Below are positions 1 to 7,439 of a DNA stretch of 48,253 nt, one piece after another. The notes below the pieces were generated by a model, which saw only the letters and a list, made by a program, of their open reading frames with translations, had not been told where the DNA came from and made no database searches. The translations under genes and the position numbers were made by a program. Source of the DNA: CAZDET01 sp964504335. Lineage in GTDB: Bacteria; Bacteroidota; Bacteroidia; Chitinophagales; Saprospiraceae. Location of the stretch: positions 1 to 48,253 of the forward strand of contig CAZDET010000039.1 in the NCBI GenBank assembly GCA_964504335.1, written 5' to 3'. Within the stretch, counting starts at the first letter, position 1; every line of letters starts with the position of its first letter.

Positions 1-233
1 TCCAAAAGTCCCAAGGGGTTTGGTATGTTAGAAGGATGAGCATGTTTCCAAATATAATTAGTGCAGAGCAGCTTTGCAATGGGAGATTGGCTGCATCGAT
101 TTAGAGCGATCGAAATTATGATTGGTGGTCGGCTTGCTTATCTCCGTTTAATCAAATTTATGCGGCAAGGGTGAAACCAAAACTTCATCTTTTCACCCCC
201 GCCGGCCAACCGGCCTGGCGGGAATTCACCCAT
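1..233. other. Left edge, no gene supported
   Basis: No convincing gene is visible. One plus-strand frame is open from base 3 to a TAG at 102-104 and could be the last 33 codons of a gene entering from the left, but it is too short to identify. From 169 onward the stretch holds a hairpin (GGGTGAAA at 169-176 pairing with TTTCACCC at 191-198), a GC-rich inverted repeat (CCCGCC 198-203 with GGCGGG 217-222) and the start of an octamer array running into the methyltransferase 3' end. Confidence 0.4.
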
Positions 234-253
234 TCACCTCTTCACCCGTTCAC
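192..253 (-). repeat. Degenerate octamer array (GTGAA every 8 bp) at a gene 3' end
   Basis: TTCAC occurs at 225-229, 233-237, 241-245 and 249-253, exactly 8 bp apart, with another copy at 192-196. On the minus strand this reads as GTGAA octamers that form the last codons of the methyltransferase (Arg-Glu-Arg-Val-Lys-Arg), its TGA stop and the sequence just beyond. A GC-rich inverted repeat and a GGGTGAAA/TTTCACCC hairpin lie further downstream. The function is unknown. Termination or transcript-end structure is one possibility. Confidence 0.6.
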
Positions 254-1040
254 GCTTTTTGACGAGATAGTAAGCGCAAGTCGTCAGCAAATTGCGGAGG
301 CCGGGGAGGCCGTCGATCCAGGCGAATTGCTGGCGGGGGCGGAGCTTGAATTTGAATTGGTAGATGGGATTGATGAGCCAGGTTTGTTGGTGCAGCACCT
401 GCCAATCGGATTGGCGGAGGAGGCGTTCGAAGGCTTCGATGCTGAGGCCGGTGTCTTTGAGCTCGAGCAGCTCGCGTACGACGGGCTCGGGCTCGTCGAG
501 GGCTTCGAGGATGGCACGGTAGGCCGATCGCGGCAAGAGGTGGTAGTACGGGAGGCGGGCCAGAAAGGAGTTGCGGCAGATTTGCTGGTGGCCGCCAAAG
601 GGCATCTGCCAGGGGGGGAAGCCGAAAAAGACGACCCCATCCGGGGCGATGAAATCGTGTAAGCACGCCAGGAAGTGGCCCTGGTTGGGGATGTGCTCAA
701 TGACGTCTTTGAGGATGATGACGTCGAAGCGTTGGCCGAGGTCAGCTGCTACGTCGATGTCGTAGATATTTTTGCTGAGCAGGCGCAACTGGCCGCTCGC
801 GACGGCCTCCTCGTGGAAGGAATGGGCCAATTCGATGCGTTGGGCATCCAGGTCGATGCCGGTGCACTGGTGGCCCGCTTCGAGGAAGGCTTTCAGGACA
901 CCCGCTTCGCCACAGCCGATTTCCAGGACGTTCCACTCGCCGGCGGGTAGATGGGCCTGGATGTACGGGAGGATGTAATCGCGGGCAATCTGGTACTGCC
1001 AGTCGAAGTAACGGACCTTATCGGTGTGAAATTCAAACAT
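234..1040 (-). CDS. Class I SAM-dependent methyltransferase
   Basis: A 268-residue protein of the class I (Rossmann-fold) S-adenosylmethionine methyltransferase superfamily. The SAM-binding motif I, LEIGCGEAG, is at about residues 39-47, followed by an acidic strand end (GIDLDAQRIELA, about 61-72) that would contact the SAM ribose. A post-motif II segment, FDVIILKDVIEHIP, is at about 105-118, as in UbiG/Methyltransf_11-12 type enzymes. The substrate cannot be deduced. It is the last gene of the minus-strand ftsX-DUF3098-uppP-truB run. Its ATG overlaps the truB stop by one base (TAATG), so translation is probably coupled. The C-terminal codons run into a GTGAA octamer array, so the exact native C-terminus may be variable. 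Confidence 0.85.
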   Translation of the reverse strand: MFEFHTDKVRYFDWQYQIARDYILPYIQAHLPAGEWNVLEIGCGEAGVLKAFLEAGHQCTGIDLDAQRIELAHSFHEEAVASGQLRLLSKNIYDIDVAADLGQRFDVIILKDVIEHIPNQGHFLACLHDFIAPDGVVFFGFPPWQMPFGGHQQICRNSFLARLPYYHLLPRSAYRAILEALDEPEPVVRELLELKDTGLSIEAFERLLRQSDWQVLHQQTWLINPIYQFKFKLRPRQQFAWIDGLPGLRNLLTTCAYYLVKKRERVKR

Positions 1041-1786
1041 TAGCGGCCGGAATTCGAAATAGAGATCAGTTCCTGCGCCTCGATGAAGTCGAGCAGGTCG
1101 TCTAACTGCCAGGCGTTTTCGAGGCGGTAGGGCCCTACCCTAGTGCGGCGCAGGGCCGTGAGGTAGGCACCGCTGCCAACGGCTTTGCCAAGGTCGTGGG
1201 CCAGCGAGCGGATGTAGGTACCCTTCGAGCAATCGACCCGAAAATCGACTTCGGGCAGCTCGATGCGCGTAAGGTCGAAGCGCTCGATCTCGACGCGGCG
1301 GGGTTCGATGGCCACGGTCTCGCCCTTACGGGCGCGCTTGTAAAGGGGCTGCCCGTCGACTTTGATGGCCGAAAACATCGGGGGCACCTGATCGATGGCA
1401 CCAACAAACTGCTCCTTCGCGCCGAGCAGAATTTCCTCGGTGAGGTGATCGGTAGGATAGCGTTCATCCACCTCCGTCTCGGCATCGTAGCTCGGGGTGC
1501 TGGCGCCCAGGCGAAGGGTGCCCGTATAGGACTTATCGTAGTGCTGAAATTCGTGCAGTTGCTTGGTGGCTTTGCCCGTGCACAGCACCAGGAGTCCCGT
1601 AGCCATAGGATCGAGGGTGCCACTGTGGCCGACTTTTATTTTCTTGAGGCCAAGGACTTTTTTGAGTTTGTGGCGGATTTTATTCACGACGTCAAAAGAC
1701 GTCCATCCTTGGGGTTTGTCCACTAGTAATGTGGTGCCGGCGGCAAAATCGATCGCCGGCCTCGGACTGTCTGGTTCAGTTATCAT
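1040..1786 (-). CDS. truB: tRNA pseudouridine(55) synthase TruB
   Basis: A 248-residue cytosolic enzyme that isomerises U55 of the tRNA T-loop to pseudouridine. The TruB signature is clear: LLVDKPQGWTSFDVV near residues 20-34, then GHSGTLDPMATGLL at 53-66, where Asp59 is the expected catalytic aspartate. PPMFSAIKVDGQPLYKRAR and the RCSKGTYIRSL-like segment (here DCSKGTYIRSLA) are also present. The length is that of the short bacterial form without a long PUA extension. It lies between uppP (35 bp gap) and the methyltransferase (one-base overlap), in the order ftsX-DUF3098-uppP-truB that is conserved in Bacteroidota. Confidence 0.97.
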   Translation of the reverse strand: MITEPDSPRPAIDFAAGTTLLVDKPQGWTSFDVVNKIRHKLKKVLGLKKIKVGHSGTLDPMATGLLVLCTGKATKQLHEFQHYDKSYTGTLRLGASTPSYDAETEVDERYPTDHLTEEILLGAKEQFVGAIDQVPPMFSAIKVDGQPLYKRARKGETVAIEPRRVEIERFDLTRIELPEVDFRVDCSKGTYIRSLAHDLGKAVGSGAYLTALRRTRVGPYRLENAWQLDDLLDFIEAQELISISNSGR

Positions 1787-1820
1787 ATGGTAGAATGTAC
1801 TATTTAATTGACGCCCGCCC

Positions 1821-2618
1821 CTACCCTTGCACGAAATACCAATAGAGAAGCGCGGCGACTGCTACAATAAAACAGTAAATAGCAAAGTAAGTTAATTTCG
1901 CGTTCCGCACCAAACGAATCATCCACTGGCAGGCGACAATACCCGTCAGGAAGGCGGCGAGAAATCCGACGCCCAGTGCGGCCAGGTTGGCCGATTGGGT
2001 GAGCGCCCCGTCGAGCACGTCTTTGGCGACTTTGCCCAGGATGAGCGGAATGACCATGAGGAAGGAGAAGCGAGCTGCCCGGTCGCGATCGACGCCCAGC
2101 AACACGGACGTACTAATCGTGGCGCCGGAACGGCTAATACCCGGCAAAATGGCGATGGCCTGGGCGATGCCGATGATGAAGGCGCTGGTGAAGCTGACCT
2201 TTTTGTCGGTGCGCTTGGCCCGGTCGGCCAGGAGCAGCAACAAGCCGGTGATGACCAGCATCATGGCGACCAGGGGGATGCGGCGATCGAAGAGGGCTTC
2301 GAGTTCTTCTTCGAAGAGGAGCCCGACCAGGGCCGCAGGAATCATCGAAAAGATGATCTTCAGGCTAAAGGCCGTTTCTTCGTTGTAGCGAAATTGGAAC
2401 AGCCCCCGAAAGATTTGCAGAATGTCTTTCCAAAAGACGAAAACCGTAGCGAGCGCCGTGGCGGCGTGCAGTACGACGGTCATGAGGAGGCTTTCCTCAG
2501 CAAGGCTGGTGTCGTTGAGCAGGACCTTGGCCAGTTCGAGGTGGCCGCTGCTGCTCACGGGTAGAAATTCGGTCAGGCCCTGAATAATGCCCAACAAGAG
2601 CGCGCGTAGTAATTCCAT
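1821..2618 (-). CDS. uppP: Undecaprenyl-diphosphatase UppP/BacA
   Basis: A 265-residue polytopic inner-membrane enzyme that dephosphorylates undecaprenyl diphosphate to recycle the lipid carrier of peptidoglycan and other envelope polymers. Both BacA active-site motifs are visible: GLTEFLPVSSSGHLEL at about residues 14-29 (Glu17, Ser22-24, His26) and LPGISRSGATIS at about 158-169. Several hydrophobic segments follow. The start codon overlaps the stop of the upstream DUF3098 gene (TAATG), indicating a tightly packed operon with ftsX. The co-operonic FtsX links it to cell division and wall synthesis. Confidence 0.97.
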   Translation of the reverse strand: MELLRALLLGIIQGLTEFLPVSSSGHLELAKVLLNDTSLAEESLLMTVVLHAATALATVFVFWKDILQIFRGLFQFRYNEETAFSLKIIFSMIPAALVGLLFEEELEALFDRRIPLVAMMLVITGLLLLLADRAKRTDKKVSFTSAFIIGIAQAIAILPGISRSGATISTSVLLGVDRDRAARFSFLMVIPLILGKVAKDVLDGALTQSANLAALGVGFLAAFLTGIVACQWMIRLVRNAKLTYFAIYCFIVAVAALLYWYFVQG

Positions 2619-2992
2619 TACTTCTTAAAAATGGCGTAGCCAATCAGGCCTAAACCAATCAACATCGTAAACGGAGCGATCACCGTGATGCGGGTGGAAT
2701 AAATAATATCGGGGTCCCACACATCGGGGCTCGGCATTTGGCCGCCGCCCATCAGCGCCAGCCCGATGACGACCAGCCCGAAGCCGGCACCCGCCCAGAT
2801 GTAGAAATCGCGGCCGAACGTCAGTGCCCGGCGCTCTTCCTTAGAAGCCGATTGTCCGCTCTTTGTACGAGGTTTGGCGGCCTTTGTTTTTGCTTTTTTG
2901 TTCTTTACGGCGGACGTCGACTTGGCCGGGGCCGCTTTCTCTTCGGTCCGCGTAGTGACAACTACCTTCTTCTTGGGTTTGGCTTTACTCAT
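2618..2992 (-). CDS. DUF3098 membrane protein
   Basis: A 124-residue protein with a Lys/Ala-rich N-terminal tail (about residues 1-50) followed by two membrane segments (about 67-84 and 105-121). The membrane part (FGRDFYIWAGAGFGLVVIG, a linker with PDVWDPDIIYSTRITVIAP, then a second helix) matches the DUF3098 family of Bacteroidota, which sits between ftsX and uppP in many genomes of the phylum. No biochemical role is known to me. The context suggests envelope or division work. It starts 18 bp after the ftsX stop and overlaps the uppP start by one base. Confidence 0.9.
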   Translation of the reverse strand: MSKAKPKKKVVVTTRTEEKAAPAKSTSAVKNKKAKTKAAKPRTKSGQSASKEERRALTFGRDFYIWAGAGFGLVVIGLALMGGGQMPSPDVWDPDIIYSTRITVIAPFTMLIGLGLIGYAIFKK

Positions 2993-3009
2993 GGTACGAA
3001 CATTGAAAG

Positions 3010-3885
3010 TCAGTACAAATCATCGATCCGCAGGCGCAAGTACTTGCGAACCACATAATAGGTACTCAACCAATTGATCAGCACACCCAATACGGGCAAT
3101 GCCAAAAGCAGCACGATGATCAGTGTGATTTCTTCAAACAGCCGCAGCTCCGGGGCATTGGCGTGCAGCCACAACTGGATCAGCAGCAGGGCCATAACGG
3201 CAATTAAGCCGCTGAGGAGACCGTGGAGGGCGGCCCGGCGCAAATACGGCCGGCTGATAAAGCCCCAGGTAGCTCCCACCAATTCCTGCGTTTTGATAAT
3301 GAAGCGGTTGGCGTAAAGCGCCAGCCGGATCGTGTTGTGAATCATGACAATGGCCACGAGGATGAAGAAAACGGACACCGCCAGCGAAATCCAGCCTACC
3401 CGACGCACGTTGGCCGCCACTTTTTCTACCAGGTTTTCCTGGTAGTAGACGTCCGACACGCTGCTCAATTGGCGAAGCTCCTCGCGAATGGCATCGAGTT
3501 TGAGCGGATCCAAATAAGCGGCGTTTACGTTAAAGGTAACGACATCGTAGAGCGGATTGGGCAAATCGAGCCGCAGTATATCCTCTCCCATTTCGTCGCT
3601 GAGTTGTGCCAGTGCTTGCTCCCGACTTACAAACGCCACGCTGCCCGGTTTGGTATAGTCGGCCTCGTCCAAATAGGATAGAACGCGTTGGCGATCAGTA
3701 ATTTGGGTGCCATCTTGCAGCTCGACGATCAATTCGACCTGCTCCTTGAGCGACCGGGTAAACCGATTGGCCTGCAGGAGGATGAGGCCAAAAAAGCCCA
3801 GCAGAAACAACACCAACGCTACACTGATCAGGGTGTAGAGGTAATTAGGCCGCCGGCCTCCGCCATTCGTTCGGTTTTCTTGCAT
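3010..3885 (-). CDS. ftsX: Cell division protein FtsX (ABC-type permease)
   Basis: A 291-residue FtsX-family membrane protein. With FtsE it regulates peptidoglycan hydrolases at the division septum. An N-terminal membrane segment (about residues 14-36) precedes an extracytoplasmic domain (about 40-150). Three C-terminal membrane segments follow (about 165-190, 220-240 and 255-275), which is the standard FtsX topology. An upstream in-frame ATG at 3951 is possible. I prefer 3885 because the protein then begins MQENRTNGG directly ahead of the first helix, as in relatives, and because a TACCTTTG -7 box sits 18 bp before it at 3904-3911. No ftsE is in view. It is first in the operon with DUF3098, uppP, truB and the methyltransferase. 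Confidence 0.93.
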   Translation of the reverse strand: MQENRTNGGGRRPNYLYTLISVALVLFLLGFFGLILLQANRFTRSLKEQVELIVELQDGTQITDRQRVLSYLDEADYTKPGSVAFVSREQALAQLSDEMGEDILRLDLPNPLYDVVTFNVNAAYLDPLKLDAIREELRQLSSVSDVYYQENLVEKVAANVRRVGWISLAVSVFFILVAIVMIHNTIRLALYANRFIIKTQELVGATWGFISRPYLRRAALHGLLSGLIAVMALLLIQLWLHANAPELRLFEEITLIIVLLLALPVLGVLINWLSTYYVVRKYLRLRIDDLY

Positions 3886-3903
3886 GGACGTGCATTCGGC
3901 TCG

Positions 3904-3911
3904 CAAAGGTA
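3904..3911 (-). promoter_or_regulatory. Bacteroidota -7 promoter box for the ftsX operon
   Basis: On the minus strand this reads TACCTTTG, an exact match to the Bacteroidota -7 consensus TAnnTTTG, 18 bp ahead of the preferred ftsX start. I do not see a well-spaced -33 TTG element, so the call rests on the -7 box and its position. Confidence 0.5.
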
Positions 3912-4151
3912 CTAATCCCGGCAAAAAATACGGTAGGTATACCGATGGCAATTTGTTTTTTACAACCTTTTACGGCCGGAAGTCGTCTGAGATAGAGGAG
4001 TTGTCTCCAATTGGTCTTCGAAGGTAGCAAGTTACTATTCGGATGATTGAAGCGAACTCAGGATTGATTTTCGTTTATATAGTCGGAATTGACTCTCTGA
4101 CTTTCGCAGATAGGTTGTAATTTACGTAAGTTCACCGTCTAAAATAGCGAC

Positions 4152-5012
4152 ATGGGTGAGACGAAGAAAAAGCCGGTGGCGGCAGTATTGGCCCTGTTTT
4201 TAGGATATATGGGTGCCCATCGTTTTTATCTCAATCAACGATCCTGGGGCATTGCGTATCTCGGGTTCTTTTTTCTCTTGTTTTTTATGGTGGCCACCGG
4301 TGGCCCGCCGCTGATTGTCGTACCCATTCTGGTAGGTTTTCTGGATGCGGTACTGCTCTCGGTAATGCCGCAGGAGGAATTCGACCTCAAGTTCAATACG
4401 GCCTACTACGATAAGCAAGGTTACCGCGACCGGCCTTCCAACCGCCCCCAGCGAGCATACTCCGCTCCGGCGCGCCACCAGAGCATCGATCGGCAACATC
4501 GGATGCAGCGCCTGAAATCGGAGGGGATTCGGTACTTCCGCCGCCACCACTACGAGGCGGCCCTCGATGCGTTTGAAGAGGCCCTGGAAATAGCTCCGCA
4601 CGATCCTTCTCTGCACTTCAACATCGCTTGCTGCTACAGCCGATTGGAAGAACTGCGACCGGCCCTCGAGCACCTGGAAGCGGCCTTCGAATACGGCTTT
4701 GACCGGCCGGAAAAACTGCAAACCCACCCGGCCTTTGCCTGGCTACGCCGACAGCCTGCCTTTCGGGATTTCGTAGCTAACGATTACCGCATTCCTCCGG
4801 CCCAACTGCCCGCGCCGAGCAAAGACCGCGTAAGTTGGTTTGACGAAGTGGAGGTAGAAGAGGAAATGATTGAAGAAGAATCACCCTCCCAACCGGAAGC
4901 CATGCCCGAGTTCGATCTACTCGATCAGATCGCTAAATTGGGCGAATTGCGGGAACGCGGCATTCTGACTGACGAAGAGTTTTCGGAACAAAAACGGCGC
5001 TTACTTCGCTAG
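4152..5012 (+). CDS. TM2-TPR-SHOCT membrane protein
   Basis: A 286-residue protein with three recognisable parts. Residues 1-80 are a TM2 domain: a positively charged start, the motif LGYMGAHRFYL, and two hydrophobic helices (about 8-30 and 36-72). Residues 118-200 contain a tetratricopeptide-like unit (RYFRRHHYEAALDAFEEAL, HFNIACCYSRLEELRPALEH). Residues 255-286 form a SHOCT-type C-terminal motif (LDQIAKLGELRERGILTDEEF). TM2 and SHOCT are widespread small modules of unclear function. TPRs usually mediate protein contacts, here probably on the cytoplasmic side. It is divergent from ftsX. Its 3' end overlaps the convergent patatin gene by 12 bp. Confidence 0.85.
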   Translation: MGETKKKPVAAVLALFLGYMGAHRFYLNQRSWGIAYLGFFFLLFFMVATGGPPLIVVPILVGFLDAVLLSVMPQEEFDLKFNTAYYDKQGYRDRPSNRPQRAYSAPARHQSIDRQHRMQRLKSEGIRYFRRHHYEAALDAFEEALEIAPHDPSLHFNIACCYSRLEELRPALEHLEAAFEYGFDRPEKLQTHPAFAWLRRQPAFRDFVANDYRIPPAQLPAPSKDRVSWFDEVEVEEEMIEEESPSQPEAMPEFDLLDQIAKLGELRERGILTDEEFSEQKRRLLR

Positions 5013-5825
5013 GCGTTCATTGGCTTGCACCATGCTGGCGGTTTTCTTTGCAATCGCCGCCTTGATGGCGTATATCTGTTGCGTAGTTACTTCGTATCCC
5101 AGCTCGTACATCTGCTGGATGCGATTGAATTGAAAGATGTGGTACTGGTTGATGTCGGTCGGCTCGATGAGCACGTCGCACAACTTGGCCATTGGAATGG
5201 TATTGGCTATCAACGACAGGTCGAAGCATCGAAAAGCAATGCTAATGACATTCGTAACGGTCTTATTATCGAGCGATACCTGGGGCATGAGATTAACACC
5301 AATGACGATATCGGCCTTATCGCGTATACAGGAAACGGGCATATTGCTGAGCATGCCACCATCGACGTAGAGCTGGCCGTCAATTTCAACGGGTTTAAAC
5401 ACGAGGGGAATTGAACAACTGGCGCACACCACGTCGAATAAGGGGCCGTTGGATCGAATTTCCAGATTCCCGGTCGTTAGGCTGGTAATCGCAATGTGCA
5501 GCTCCCGCTCCAGCCTTTCGAAGCGGTCTTCATCGATCACGGAAGCGAGCTTTTCGCGAAGGTAGGTGAGCTTGGTAAGCCCGGCATAGGGAACCCCTAC
5601 CCGAATCAATCCCAGGACACTACTCTGCCGGGCAAAATCGAGCATTTCTTCGGGGTTCATTCCCGCAGCGTAGAGCGTGCCAATGATCGATCCGGCGCTC
5701 GACCCCGAGACGATGGTAGGCTCGATCCCCGCTTCCAGCAATGCTTTCAACACCCCAATGTGGGCTGCGCCCCGCGCCCCGCCCCCGGACAGGCTGATTC
5801 CGATTTTGTGCTGCTTTTCTTCCAT
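5001..5825 (-). CDS. Patatin-like phospholipase (RssA/YchK type)
   Basis: A 274-residue patatin-family serine hydrolase, expected to cleave acyl esters of lipids in the cytoplasm or at the inner membrane. The oxyanion loop SGGGARGAAHIG is at residues 13-24. The nucleophile elbow GSSAG is at 41-45 (Ser43), and the catalytic aspartate lies in DGG at 155-157, so the Ser-Asp dyad is intact. There is no signal peptide and no outer-membrane barrel domain, which separates it from PlpD-type secreted patatins. A 30-bp perfect palindrome lies only 21 bp upstream of its start, so its promoter must lie inside or beyond that structure. Confidence 0.9.
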   Translation of the reverse strand: MEEKQHKIGISLSGGGARGAAHIGVLKALLEAGIEPTIVSGSSAGSIIGTLYAAGMNPEEMLDFARQSSVLGLIRVGVPYAGLTKLTYLREKLASVIDEDRFERLERELHIAITSLTTGNLEIRSNGPLFDVVCASCSIPLVFKPVEIDGQLYVDGGMLSNMPVSCIRDKADIVIGVNLMPQVSLDNKTVTNVISIAFRCFDLSLIANTIPMAKLCDVLIEPTDINQYHIFQFNRIQQMYELGYEVTTQQIYAIKAAIAKKTASMVQANERLAK

Positions 5826-5840
5826 GCAGTCGTAATGATA

Positions 5841-5875
5841 GAAAAATCGGAGTAAAGGAATTCCTTTACTCCGAT
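5841..5875 (-). terminator. 30-bp perfect palindrome with minus-strand T-run, terminator-like
   Basis: ATCGGAGTAAAGGAA (5846-5860) is followed immediately by its exact reverse complement (5861-5875). Read on the minus strand, it lies 43 bp after the stop of the cupredoxin/T9SS gene and is followed by TTTTC, which fits an intrinsic terminator for that gene. Because it also lies just ahead of the patatin start, an operator role is a second possibility. Confidence 0.65.
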
Positions 5876-5917
5876 CTAAGTAAACGCCTGAGGGACCGTT
5901 TAGCTTATTTTGGTCGG

Positions 5918-7129
5918 TTATTGCTTTTGTATTTTTCGGATAATTAGGTCGTCTTTACTGCTAACTTGCAGATAGTACAACCCCGCGGGCAGTAGACTGA
6001 GGTCGAGTGCTTCGGTGGTATTTCTGACTGGTAGGTCGCGCAGGGTCCGGCCGTGTACATCCAACAGGCGCAGGTATTGGGCCTGATTTGGCAGAGCCAC
6101 CCGCAGCGTACTGCTTACCGGGTTGGGCGCTAGCCGCAGTTCCGAAGCCCAAGCTGGCTCCTGGGTTGAACTGACGATCTCCAGATCCGACAGAAAGCGG
6201 GGAGCAATCTCGTAGCCTTCCAGCAGGGGCTCTTCCTGATCGAACTGCCCGCCAATACCGGTCAGGTCGAACCGACCGGCGGGGGCCGGCGTCCCGAACA
6301 AGTCGACGTCCGCATCGACGCGCATGACGAAGGTGCGCCCCTGATCGTCTTCGATATCGACGTTAAATCCGGTGCTCTCATTGGTCCACTGTGCCGGATC
6401 GACGATGGTGACATTTCGAATCGTGATCAGCTGAGATTCAGTGGATTCGTTCAACTCGGTGACGACTACTGGTTCGACGATCGCGTTGCCCTGGCTTTCC
6501 AGAATAACGGTATCGATTTCCACCTGGGTGAGCCCCCGAAACTGGTCGATGGTACCGCGGACGGTCACTTCGTCACCCTCGGCGGCCTCGTAGCCAAAGT
6601 TCTCATCGGAAAGGAAGGTGCCAATGCCGTCACCGGCGGCATCGATCATGGTAAACTGTATCCCGCCGGGACGAATATTATTACCGTGCACAATTCCGCG
6701 CACCTCGACGGCTACACCTAAAGAATCGGCGATACCATCGGCATCGACGGTAGTGACCGTCGCGATGGCAAAAACCGGAAATCCGGACGTAACCGTCACT
6801 GTGCCCACCATATCCAATGCCAGGTGCGGATCGCAGTGATAGTCATACACTCCAGGTACAGTGAACACCACCGTATCCAGAATACCCGGAGCGGCCATCG
6901 GAGGACCGGAGAAAAAGCCCTCGGGATTGGACGGATAATCTTCCAGGCTTCCGTTGACGTTGTGAGAGCCCGCAACGTTTTCCCATACCACGGTATCCCC
7001 CGGGTTGATGGTGATGTCTCGGGGCACAAAATCAAAATTGTCCGCTTGGACAATGATCAATTGCTGGGCGTGGCTGGTAGTGCACCAGGCGACCAGCGCC
7101 AATGACGTTAAAAGAGTAAAAAAACGCAT
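5918..7129 (-). CDS. Secreted plastocyanin-like cupredoxin with T9SS sorting domain
   Basis: A 403-residue secreted protein. A signal peptide covers residues 1-21 (hydrophobic core, cleavage after SHA or SHAQ). Residues 22-113 are a blue-copper fold with all four type 1 copper ligands visible: His56, Cys99, His102 and Met107 (motif YHCDPHLALDM). Residues 115-320 are beta-rich and read like the OB-fold-type domains (VEVRGIVHGNNI, VTVRGTIDQFRGLTQVEI) found in secreted Bacteroidota proteins. The C-terminus (about 330-403) is a T9SS type A sorting domain starting LRLAPNPVSSTLRV and ending IIRKIQKQ. A role in surface-exposed electron transfer or copper binding is inferred. It is transcribed alone, divergent from the TonB receptor. 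Confidence 0.88.
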   Translation of the reverse strand: MRFFTLLTSLALVAWCTTSHAQQLIIVQADNFDFVPRDITINPGDTVVWENVAGSHNVNGSLEDYPSNPEGFFSGPPMAAPGILDTVVFTVPGVYDYHCDPHLALDMVGTVTVTSGFPVFAIATVTTVDADGIADSLGVAVEVRGIVHGNNIRPGGIQFTMIDAAGDGIGTFLSDENFGYEAAEGDEVTVRGTIDQFRGLTQVEIDTVILESQGNAIVEPVVVTELNESTESQLITIRNVTIVDPAQWTNESTGFNVDIEDDQGRTFVMRVDADVDLFGTPAPAGRFDLTGIGGQFDQEEPLLEGYEIAPRFLSDLEIVSSTQEPAWASELRLAPNPVSSTLRVALPNQAQYLRLLDVHGRTLRDLPVRNTTEALDLSLLPAGLYYLQVSSKDDLIIRKIQKQ

Positions 7130-7375
7130 ACGAATACATTAAATAATTGAATGAATGTGGTACTTGCTAACCGGGGTAGTTAGAGCCATCCATAGTGGAT
7201 CGCATGCAGGATGTAGGAAAAGGAAAGGAGAAAGATAGTTGGCTGCTCACTGGTTGAGGAGCGGCGATAGCGATAAGAAACTGTTGCTTTATCGAAATGT
7301 TTAAGGTATGAAATAAAAATATCAAAATAGCAGCAGCTCTTACATAATTAATATCCCTCCTGGCATTTTTAACCT

Positions 7376-7402
7376 TTGCTTAACCTTCCCCTCCTACCTT
7401 TG
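7376..7402 (+). promoter_or_regulatory. Putative promoter of the TonB-dependent receptor gene
   Basis: A TAnnTTTG -7 box (TACCTTTG, 7395-7402) has an upstream TTG (7376-7378) 16 bp away, slightly short of the usual 17-23 bp. The start codon follows at 7440. The rest of the 310-bp divergent region 7130-7439 shows no gene. For the opposite gene I see only a near-match box (TATCTTTC on the minus strand, 7230-7237). Confidence 0.5.
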
Positions 7403-7439
7403 GCGTGATTAAGCACACTTTTAATCAAATCACTAGTTT

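Noticed and set aside
171..662. Plus-strand reading frame opposite the methyltransferase
   Set aside because: It lies entirely within the coding strand of a clear methyltransferase and has the compositional bias of an antisense shadow.
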